Origin: JAKSCF01 sp028279945
GTDB lineage: Bacteria; Bacillota; Clostridia; Peptostreptococcales; JAAYPU01
DNA: 38,881 bases
Direction: 5' to 3'
Assembly: GCA_028279945.1 (NCBI GenBank)
Contig: JANQMT010000021.1
Location: 1-38,881 of the forward strand
The notes below the pieces were generated by a model. It did no database searches, was not told the DNA's origin, and saw only the letters and a list, made by a program, of their open reading frames with translations. Below, piece after piece: positions 31,978 to 38,881 of the stretch. The position numbers and the translations under genes were made by a program. Each line of letters opens with the position of its first letter. Within the stretch, counting starts at the first letter, position 1.

Positions 31978-33630
31978 GTGAAAAGTGACATTTTAAAAAG
32001 GGGAATAGATAAAACTACTCATAGGCAATTGCTTTATTCGTTAGGTATGAGTGATGCAGATATGAAAAAACCTATTATTGGTGTGGTGAATTCTTTTAAT
32101 GAGATTAATCCGGGGCATAAGCACTTAAATACGATTGCCGAATCCGTTAAGTTAGGGGTTTCTGCTTCAGGGGGATACCCTGTTGAGATTCCTACTATTG
32201 CCATTTGTGATGGGTTGACGATTGGTCATAAAGGTATGAAGTACCCCCTTCCTAGTCGTGAAATTATCGCTGATTCAATTGAAGCCATGGTGATGGCGCA
32301 TGCATTAGATGGTATGGTGCTTATCACCAATTGTGACAAAATTACACCCGGTATGCTTATGGCAGCATTGAGGTTGAATATACCATCTATTATTACATCA
32401 GGGGGACAAATGGCTACTGGGTGCGTTAATGGTAAAAAAGTAGATGCTTTACATTTATTTGATACTATGGGTGATGTACAATCTGGTAGAGTAACGGAAG
32501 AGGTGTTGTTTGAACAAGAGAAGTTGTCAGAGGGTGGTTGTGGAGCTTGTGTAGAATTAGGAACAGCAGGCAGCATGCGAATTATGGCTGAAGTGTTAGG
32601 TCTGATGTTGCCTTATGATAGTGTTGTACCGGCTTATCTAGGCAATAGGCAGGCTTTCGCTAAAAACGCCGGAGAACGTATCGTTTCTTTAATAAAAGAG
32701 GATATAAAACCTTTAGATATAATAACAAGATCATCTTTACTTAATGCGATAGCTGTTGCCATGGCCATTGGTGCATCTACCAATACAGTATTACACTTGC
32801 TGGCTATTGCCCATGAAGGTGAACTGGAACTTTCGTTAGATGACTTTGATACGATTAGTCGAAAAATACCACGTATTTGTAATTTTAGGCCGGGTGGAAT
32901 TTATTATATGGAGGATTTGTATTACAGTGGTGGTGTGCCAGGTATTTTAAAGGCATTAAATGAGACCTCAATGATTTTCAAACAGGAAAAAAATGTATCA
33001 GAAGAAACCATAGAAGAGATTATTGAAAAGGCGGTCATAAAAAATAACAAAGTGATTGCATCGGTTAAATCACCTTATGATAAAGAAGGTGGTATTGCTA
33101 TTTTGAAAGGTAATTTGGCACCACAAGGTTCTGTGGTAAAAATAGGTGCGGTAGATCAGGAAATGTTAATTTTTGAAGGTCCCGCTAAAGTTTATATATG
33201 TGAAGAAGATGCAGTAGAAGCTATCGTAAAAAGGGATATAAAAGAGGGGGATGTGATTGTGATCACTAATGAAGGACCAAAAGGCGGCCCAGGTATGCGT
33301 GAGATGCTTGCAGCTACAGCACAGCTTACAGGTATGGGCTTGGGTAAAAAAGTAGCATTGGTTACTGATGGTCGATTTTCAGGAGGGACAAAAGGTGCTG
33401 CTATTGGTCATGTTGTACCGGAAGCTGTTGATGGTGGCCCAATTGCTATTGTTAAAAATGGCGATAGAATTCGTATCGATATGAAAGAACGAAGCCTAAA
33501 TATAGTACTATCTGATGAAGAAATACAGAATAGGTTAAAAACTTATAAAAGGCCAATTTGTACAGAAAAAGGTTATCTTAAAAGGTATGTCGCTAATGTA
33601 TCAAATGCCAGCTTAGGAGCTGTATTGTAA
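31978..33630 (+). CDS. IlvD/Edd-family Fe-S dehydratase, probably for a sugar acid or related hydroxy acid
   Basis: Removes water from a 2,3-dihydroxy acid to give a 2-keto-3-deoxy acid, with an Fe-S cluster. The opening RGIDKTTHRQLLYSLGM, NSFNEINPGHKHL, and NCDKITPGM (Cys119) follow dihydroxy-acid dehydratase. The second cysteine region is different: GGCGACVELGTAGSM (Cys188, Cys191) in place of the GSC-x-GM-x-TANTM usual in IlvD, and with the GTA-x-(S/T)M ending seen in sugar-acid dehydratases. C-terminal GPKGGPGMREML and DGRFSGGTKGAAIGH are conserved. Start is GTG with AGGTGA seven bases upstream. No other branched-chain amino acid genes are near, so biosynthetic IlvD is less likely than a catabolic dehydratase. 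550 residues, normal. Confidence 0.88.
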   Translation: MKSDILKRGIDKTTHRQLLYSLGMSDADMKKPIIGVVNSFNEINPGHKHLNTIAESVKLGVSASGGYPVEIPTIAICDGLTIGHKGMKYPLPSREIIADSIEAMVMAHALDGMVLITNCDKITPGMLMAALRLNIPSIITSGGQMATGCVNGKKVDALHLFDTMGDVQSGRVTEEVLFEQEKLSEGGCGACVELGTAGSMRIMAEVLGLMLPYDSVVPAYLGNRQAFAKNAGERIVSLIKEDIKPLDIITRSSLLNAIAVAMAIGASTNTVLHLLAIAHEGELELSLDDFDTISRKIPRICNFRPGGIYYMEDLYYSGGVPGILKALNETSMIFKQEKNVSEETIEEIIEKAVIKNNKVIASVKSPYDKEGGIAILKGNLAPQGSVVKIGAVDQEMLIFEGPAKVYICEEDAVEAIVKRDIKEGDVIVITNEGPKGGPGMREMLAATAQLTGMGLGKKVALVTDGRFSGGTKGAAIGHVVPEAVDGGPIAIVKNGDRIRIDMKERSLNIVLSDEEIQNRLKTYKRPICTEKGYLKRYVANVSNASLGAVL

Positions 33631-33643
33631 GGAGGCAAAATGT

Positions 33644-35548
33644 ATGTATAGTTTTCCGGATGCTAAGATATTGGATATCAATCTTACGAATCAAGAAGTT
33701 ACAATAAAAAGTCTTCCGGGTGAAATTTATCGACTTTACCCTGGGGGATCTTCATTAGGTTCATATTTGCTTTTACAAGAAATGGAGGCAGGGATAGATC
33801 CTTTTTCTCCTGATAATATGCTTATTTTTACAGTATCGCCACTTACAGGATTACCGATAAGCGGTCAAAGTAGAATGAATATTACTACAAAAAGTCCTTT
33901 AACCGGTGGGATTGCAGATTCTCAAGCAGGTGGATTTTTCCCAGTTCATCTTAAAGCTAATGGATATGATGCTGTTATCTTCCGTGGAAAAGCAAAGAAA
34001 CCGGTTTATGTTTATGTGGATGGTGCTAATATTGAAATTAAAGATGCAAAAAATATTTGGGGAAGAGTAACCGGTATTTCTGAAGAAATAATCAGAAATG
34101 AAATAGGAGAAGATAAATTAGAAATTGCCCAGATTGGTCCTGGAGGAGAGAATCTGGTAAAATATGCCTGCATTTTAAATATGTGTAACAGGGCCAATGG
34201 AAGAAATGGAATCGGAGCGGTAATGGGATCTAAATACTTAAAAGCACTTGTTATTAAAAAAGGAAAACCCATTAAACCTGTTGATTTTGAAGGATTTAAA
34301 ACATTAACAAAGGATGTAAGGGAAAGATTAAACAACAATGAAATTGTTCGCGGAATAGGAGAACATGGAACAGATGGAGATCTTGAATATTTTGTTGATG
34401 AAGGATGCTTACCTACACGAAACTGGATTTCGGGATATTTTCCAGAAGGCAAACGTAGTATCACAGGGACCACAATGTCTGAAACCATTCTGAAAGAAAG
34501 GGATACCTGTTATGCTTGTGCAGTAAGATGTAAAAGAGTAGTTGAGATCCCGAATAAAGTTGACTCGCTTTATGGAGGTCCTGAATATGAAACCTGTGCA
34601 ACTTTTGGCTCCTATTGTGGTATTTCAAGCCTAGAAACTGTTGCATATGCAAATCAGTTATGCAATATGTACGGGATAGATACAATTTCCTGCGGCGCTA
34701 CAATTGCTTTTGCCATGGAATGCTATGAAGAAGGTCTTATTACAACAGATGATACAGATGGTTTAGAATTGAAGTTTGGAAATGATGAAGCTATGATTAC
34801 ACTTATTGAAAAAATTGCATACCGTCATGGATTTGGTAATTTACTAGCCGAAGGGAGTATGAGAGCTGCTCATAAAATAGGCGGTCAAGCTTTAGAACTC
34901 AGTATGTCAGTAAAAGGACAAGAAATAGCAGCCCATATGCCGCAGTATAAGCCTGCATTGGGATTGATTTATGCAGTCAATCCATTTGGTGCCGACCATC
35001 AATCGAGTGATCATGATCCTTCTGTAACAATGCCTCCAGATAGCCAAGAAAGGATTTGGTTAAATAAACTAGGTATCCATAAAGGTTATGATAACCAATT
35101 TGTTTTAGATGATGAGAAGGTTAGATTTGCAATAGAAACCCAAAAATTTGTATCTGTAATGGATATTCTTTGTTTATGTCAATTTGTATGGGGACCGTCG
35201 TTCCAACTTTATGGACCATCTGATTTATTGGATCTATGTAAATACGGAATCGGATGGGATACATCCTTACATGAATTGATGCTTATAGGTGAAAGAAGAA
35301 TAAATATGATGAGATTCTTCAATGAAAGAGAAGGTTTTACTAAAAAAGACGATACATTGCCGGAAAGAGTATTTAAACCATTACCAGATGGACCATCAAA
35401 AGGATTATGTTTAGATAAAGAAACTTTTGAACAAGCTAAAGAAACGTACTATGAACTTGCTGGATGGGATAATGATACAGGTAATCCTACTGAGGCGACA
35501 TTAAAGAGATTGTCATTAGGCTGGGTGTTGGGAAAGGATTGTAGATAA
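33644..35548 (+). CDS. Tungsten/molybdopterin aldehyde:ferredoxin oxidoreductase family enzyme
   Basis: Oxidises an aldehyde to a carboxylic acid with ferredoxin as acceptor. The N-terminal pterin-binding domain has YPGGSSLGSYLLLQEM and LTGLPISGQSRMNITTKSPLTGG (in part), with GxGGENLV and NGRNGIGAVMGSKYLKA typical of the family. The 4Fe-4S cysteines are Cys289, Cys292 and Cys296 in DTCYACAVRC, with a fourth at Cys510 or Cys512 in DILCLCQF. Length 634 residues is as for AOR. RBS AAGGAGG eight bases before the ATG. A MoaD/ThiS-like gene follows, a frequent companion. Substrate not predictable; the operon suggests the aldehyde left by the DapA-family aldolase. Confidence 0.92.
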   Translation: MYSFPDAKILDINLTNQEVTIKSLPGEIYRLYPGGSSLGSYLLLQEMEAGIDPFSPDNMLIFTVSPLTGLPISGQSRMNITTKSPLTGGIADSQAGGFFPVHLKANGYDAVIFRGKAKKPVYVYVDGANIEIKDAKNIWGRVTGISEEIIRNEIGEDKLEIAQIGPGGENLVKYACILNMCNRANGRNGIGAVMGSKYLKALVIKKGKPIKPVDFEGFKTLTKDVRERLNNNEIVRGIGEHGTDGDLEYFVDEGCLPTRNWISGYFPEGKRSITGTTMSETILKERDTCYACAVRCKRVVEIPNKVDSLYGGPEYETCATFGSYCGISSLETVAYANQLCNMYGIDTISCGATIAFAMECYEEGLITTDDTDGLELKFGNDEAMITLIEKIAYRHGFGNLLAEGSMRAAHKIGGQALELSMSVKGQEIAAHMPQYKPALGLIYAVNPFGADHQSSDHDPSVTMPPDSQERIWLNKLGIHKGYDNQFVLDDEKVRFAIETQKFVSVMDILCLCQFVWGPSFQLYGPSDLLDLCKYGIGWDTSLHELMLIGERRINMMRFFNEREGFTKKDDTLPERVFKPLPDGPSKGLCLDKETFEQAKETYYELAGWDNDTGNPTEATLKRLSLGWVLGKDCR

Positions 35549-35555
35549 GCTTGTG

Positions 35556-35753
35556 ATGTATGTAGTTATTAATAATGATACAATAGAATTACCAGATCAT
35601 ATTACTATTGAACAATTAATAAGCAAAATGTCATATCCCAAAAAGGTATCAGTCTGGATTAATGGTTGTCAAATTTTAATGAAGGATTATCCAAATAGAG
35701 CATTAAACCCTAATGATAATATAAAAATTATAAAGTTATTAGTAGGTGGTTGA
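35556..35753 (+). CDS. MoaD/ThiS-like sulfur-carrier protein
   Basis: A 65-residue beta-grasp protein with the C-terminal Gly-Gly (LLVGG) that is adenylated and thiocarboxylated in MoaD and ThiS. NDTIELPDHITIEQLISKM and NPNDNIKIIKLLVGG (in part) fit the fold. Seven bases after the oxidoreductase gene, so it probably supplies sulfur for that enzyme's tungstopterin or molybdopterin cofactor. ATG at 35556 chosen; GTG at 35553 is also in frame. The RBS is weak and far, so translation may depend on the upstream gene. No MoaE or ThiG is in the window. Confidence 0.82.
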   Translation: MYVVINNDTIELPDHITIEQLISKMSYPKKVSVWINGCQILMKDYPNRALNPNDNIKIIKLLVGG

Positions 35754-35802
35754 ATATTAAGCAACATTAGAATTTTGTTCACTTATCACCCCAAATTACT
35801 AA

Positions 35803-35840
35803 AAAATGGCTTCACATAATCAATGGAAGCCATTTTATTT
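35803..35840 (+). terminator. Intrinsic terminator at the end of the catabolic gene set
   Basis: AAAATGGCTTC (35803-35813) pairs over 11 bp with GAAGCCATTTT (35826-35836), 12-base loop, followed by ATTTAATTTT. It is the first convincing terminator after the sigma-54 promoter, implying one long transcript of about 10 kb or internal starts that I did not detect. Confidence 0.8.
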
Positions 35841-36033
35841 AATTTTAGTGTATCATCATATTTACCTTACAACTTCTACACAATTAAAAGCTAGAATGTA
35901 TCTAAAGAGGAAATGATCTTGTCAGGCATCGCATTTTAATTTAGGATAAGGCTATTGATTTTACACATACTAATATAGGTAAGAAATGGGTTATAGATTT
36001 TTTATTTATAAAAATGAAGGAGAGGGTTTTATT

Positions 36034-38706
36034 TTGTCAAACCAGTCTTTTTTACCTAATGATGTGCTATTTCATACAAAAGATACAGAAGAAGCTTTAC
36101 ATATATTAAAAAGTAGGGATGAAGGCCTATCCAATGATGAAGTGCTTGAGAGACAGCAAGTATTTGGAGAAAATAAACTGATTGAAGAAAAGAAAAAAAC
36201 AATCCTAGGCAGGTTTATTGAGCAATTTAAAGATCTTATGGTTATTATATTAATGATAGCTGCTGTAGTATCCGGGATAATGGATGAATGGACAGATAGT
36301 ATCATTATCTTAGCCGTTGTTTTAATTAATGCTGTCTTAGGTGTGATTCAAGAAAGTAAAGCTGAAAAATCGTTGGACAAGTTAAAACAGATGTCCACTC
36401 CCAATGTTAAAGTTAAAAGAGAAGGGGTCATAAGAGAGATACCAACAGAAGAACTTGTACCTGGTGATATTGTCTCAATAGAAGCAGGGAATATCGTGCC
36501 TGCCGATATGAGATTATTAGAAAGCGCAACATTGAAGATAGAAGAAGCTGCTCTTACAGGTGAAGCGGTGCCTGTAGAAAAAGATATATCAAAACTTGAA
36601 GAGATCAATTTAGTGATTGGTGATCGAAAGAATATGTTGTACTCTAGTAGTATTGCAGCATATGGACGAGGGACAGGACTGGTTACGCACACGGGGATGT
36701 CCACAGAAGTAGGTAAAATTGCAACCCATCTGATTCAATCAGAATCACCGAAAACACCTCTACATCTTAGATTAGAAGAAATGAGTAAATACCTTTCTAT
36801 AGGTATTGTTGTCATTTCAATATTCATTTTTATAGTAGGGATATTAAGGGGCAGAGAATATTTTGAAATGTTTTTAACATCCGTAAGTTTAGCGGTAGCC
36901 GCAATTCCTGAGGGACTTTTAGCCGTCATTACCATTGTGCTTTCAATTGGGGTTCAGAAAATGGCTAGGAGAAACGCTATTATAAAAAAACTTGCTGCCG
37001 TAGAGACATTAGGCAGCACACAAATTATTTGTTCGGATAAAACCGGTACATTGACCTTAAACAGAATGACGGTTAAGCAGGTATACTTAGATGGTAGTTT
37101 AAAAACCACTGAAGATATGGATATCAAACAAACCAGAACTGAAAAATTTTTGCAGTTCATGGTTCTGTGTAATGATACCAGCATAAAAAAAGACGGGGAA
37201 AAGCTGCAAATCATCGGTGATCCAACTGAAGCCGCATTAACTCAATTGGCCTTAGATAAAGGCATCCAAAAAGATCATACAGAATCCTTGTATCCAAGAA
37301 AGGGTGAAATTCCTTTTGATTCGGAGCGAAAGTTGATGACAACTTTTCATTCTGTTAATGACGAGTTCTTAATCATAACGAAAGGTGCACCGGAAGTATT
37401 GCTAAAAAAATGCGGTGAAATCCTTATAAATGGCGATATGAAAGCTATGACAAAGGAATATATGGATGAAATCGAAGAAAGTAATAAAAAAATGGCCGAT
37501 GGTGCATTGAGAGTATTAGCTATTGCAATCAGAAATATTAGTGATATGCCTGAGCAAATCAATCCGGATAATATAGAAAAAGACTTACTATTTATAGGAT
37601 TAATAGGCATGATGGACCCGCCCAGAAAAGAAGCAAAAGAGGCGGTTCTGACTTGTAAAAAGGCGGGAATAAGGCCTATCATGATTACGGGAGATCATAG
37701 AAATACTGCCTATGCCATTGCTAAAGAAATAAAAATTGTAGAGAATGACAGTGAAGTCATCACAGGAAAAGAATTGAATACATTATCGGACAGAGATTTT
37801 GAAAATAAGGTAACACAATATAACGTATATGCCAGAGTATCGCCTGAACACAAGGTTAAAATTGTATCCGCCTGGAAAAAACAAGGCAAAATTGTAGCTA
37901 TGACAGGAGACGGTGTTAATGATGCGCCGGCATTGAAATCTTCAGATATTGGTGTTGGCATGGGTATCACCGGAACGGATGTTACAAAAAGTGTGGCCAA
38001 CATGGTACTGGCAGACGATAATTTTGCAACCATTGTAGTCGCTGTGGAAGAAGGAAGAAAAATATACAGCAACATACAAAAAGCCATTCAATTCCTATTG
38101 TCCTCTAACTTAGGAGAGATCATTACTTTGTTTTTAGCAACCATGTTCAATTGGACGATTTTGTACCCAATACATATTTTGTGGGTCAATCTGGTGACGG
38201 ATACATTACCTGCCTTAGCACTGGGGGCTGAAAAAGCAGAAGAAGATGTTATGAACCAGCCTCCCAGACCAGCGGGAAGCAGCTTCTTTTCTGACGGTAT
38301 AGGATTAAGAATGCTGTACCAAGGTGTTTTAAAGGGATTGATTACCCTGATTGTGTTCTATATAGGCATAAGATTCTATACTCAAGGTATTGGGATGACT
38401 ATGGCATTTGCAACTCTCGGGTTAATTCAATTAACTGATATCCTCAATGTCAGATCCAAAAGGGAATCCCTTTTTAAAATAGGGTTGTTCTCCAATTTAT
38501 ATTTAATAGGTGCCATTGCCATATCAGCTATACTCCAAGTTTTGGTTATCATCATTCCTTTTTTCAACCGTATATTTAAGCTGGTACCTCTTAATACCAC
38601 TCAGTGGATGATTGTAATAGGGGCATCATTTGTGATTATACCTATAATTGAAATAATCAAAGTTATAGATAGGAATATGGGTTCTTCTAATGGAGCACTT
38701 AACTAA
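36034..38706 (+). CDS. P2-type calcium-transporting ATPase
   Basis: Pumps Ca2+ out of the cell at the cost of ATP (SERCA-like). The phosphorylated Asp is Asp335 in ICSDKTGTLT. The actuator loop LTGEAVP, the fourth-helix motif AAIPEGLLAVIT, and TGDGVNDAPALK in the P domain are present, as is NLVTDTLPALALG in the sixth helix, where SERCA has its Asn and Asp calcium ligands. About ten membrane helices. I prefer the TTG at 36034, with AAGGAGAGGG upstream and a start that fits family length; an ATG at 35986 in the same frame adds 16 residues but has a poor RBS. Nothing links it to its neighbours. 890 residues, normal. Confidence 0.9.
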   Translation: MSNQSFLPNDVLFHTKDTEEALHILKSRDEGLSNDEVLERQQVFGENKLIEEKKKTILGRFIEQFKDLMVIILMIAAVVSGIMDEWTDSIIILAVVLINAVLGVIQESKAEKSLDKLKQMSTPNVKVKREGVIREIPTEELVPGDIVSIEAGNIVPADMRLLESATLKIEEAALTGEAVPVEKDISKLEEINLVIGDRKNMLYSSSIAAYGRGTGLVTHTGMSTEVGKIATHLIQSESPKTPLHLRLEEMSKYLSIGIVVISIFIFIVGILRGREYFEMFLTSVSLAVAAIPEGLLAVITIVLSIGVQKMARRNAIIKKLAAVETLGSTQIICSDKTGTLTLNRMTVKQVYLDGSLKTTEDMDIKQTRTEKFLQFMVLCNDTSIKKDGEKLQIIGDPTEAALTQLALDKGIQKDHTESLYPRKGEIPFDSERKLMTTFHSVNDEFLIITKGAPEVLLKKCGEILINGDMKAMTKEYMDEIEESNKKMADGALRVLAIAIRNISDMPEQINPDNIEKDLLFIGLIGMMDPPRKEAKEAVLTCKKAGIRPIMITGDHRNTAYAIAKEIKIVENDSEVITGKELNTLSDRDFENKVTQYNVYARVSPEHKVKIVSAWKKQGKIVAMTGDGVNDAPALKSSDIGVGMGITGTDVTKSVANMVLADDNFATIVVAVEEGRKIYSNIQKAIQFLLSSNLGEIITLFLATMFNWTILYPIHILWVNLVTDTLPALALGAEKAEEDVMNQPPRPAGSSFFSDGIGLRMLYQGVLKGLITLIVFYIGIRFYTQGIGMTMAFATLGLIQLTDILNVRSKRESLFKIGLFSNLYLIGAIAISAILQVLVIIIPFFNRIFKLVPLNTTQWMIVIGASFVIIPIIEIIKVIDRNMGSSNGALN

Positions 38707-38745
38707 TTAGAGCGTTTAATTTCCCAAAGTTTCATTGAAAAATTA

Positions 38746-38772
38746 AGGCGTTTTGTTAAAAACAAAATGCCT
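38746..38772 (+). terminator. Hairpin after the calcium ATPase gene
   Basis: AGGCGTTTTGTT (38746-38757) pairs with AACAAAATGCCT (38761-38772), 12 bp with one G-T pair and a three-base loop. There is no T run after it, so it is a probable but weak terminator. From here to 38881 I see no gene. Confidence 0.5.
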
Positions 38773-38881
38773 GAGACTATCGAAAAAATGAATACAGGCG
38801 TATAAATATTCGTTAATGTATTCATTTGGAGAAAATTTGATGGCATATGGACTATAAAAGCCTAACCGCAAACAATCGCCG

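Noticed and set aside
33644..34488. Antisense open frames across the AOR gene, the longest 158 codons
   Set aside because: The plus-strand protein is a clear family member over its full length; the minus-strand frames have no recognisable motifs or RBS.

Overview
The window looks like chromosomal DNA of a low-GC, anaerobic, spore-forming-type Firmicute (class Clostridia). The reasons are AT-rich intergenic DNA, strong AAGGAGG-type ribosome binding sites, occasional TTG/GTG starts, an SLH-domain protein, lipoproteins with Gram-positive style signal peptides, the oxygen-independent cobalamin pathway and a tungsten/molybdenum aldehyde:ferredoxin oxidoreductase. I cannot name the genus. No rRNA, tRNA, CRISPR array or intact insertion sequence was seen.

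Region 1 (1-17230) is a long plus-strand cobalamin locus. It opens with the last codons of a probable FecCD-type ABC permease, its ATPase, a lipoprotein CbiK-type chelatase and a BtuF-like binding protein carrying C-terminal SLH repeats. These four make an uptake/chelation module at the cell surface. Then follow cbiC, D, E, T, F, G, H, J, P and B, a small membrane protein, cobD, cobU, cobS, cobC and cbiA. Most of these genes overlap or nearly touch, and the run ends at a strong terminator. The set covers most steps from cobalt insertion to cobalamin 5'-phosphate, but cbiL, an adenosyltransferase and cobT are not in the window.

Region 2 (17282-22690) is a mixed block: a DUF2935-like protein on the minus strand; a divergent PadR regulator with its DUF2812 membrane partner, whose promoter carries an inverted repeat over the likely start site; a PrcB-like lipoprotein behind an ECF-sigma-like promoter; a possible decayed transposase remnant; a small membrane-anchored protein; and an unknown lipoprotein.

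Region 3 (22696-35840) is the most interesting part. A minus-strand arginase sits divergently from a sigma-54-dependent activator (PAS, AAA+, Fis-type HTH). Downstream are three copies of an 18-bp dyad, two of them embedded in a perfect 23-bp inverted repeat, then a textbook -24/-12 promoter, then a long co-directional gene set: a ureohydrolase of the guanidino-acid/agmatine type, a 2-hydroxyacid dehydrogenase, a DapA-family aldolase/lyase, a TRAP transporter (P, Q, M), an IlvD/Edd-family dehydratase, an aldehyde:ferredoxin oxidoreductase and a MoaD/ThiS-like protein. Read together, these suggest import of an organic acid, urea release, dehydration to a 2-keto-3-deoxy acid, aldol cleavage to pyruvate plus an aldehyde, and ferredoxin-linked oxidation of that aldehyde. 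The substrate is unknown.

Region 4 (36034-38706) is a P2-type calcium-transporting ATPase, followed by a hairpin and about 100 bases in which I recognise nothing.
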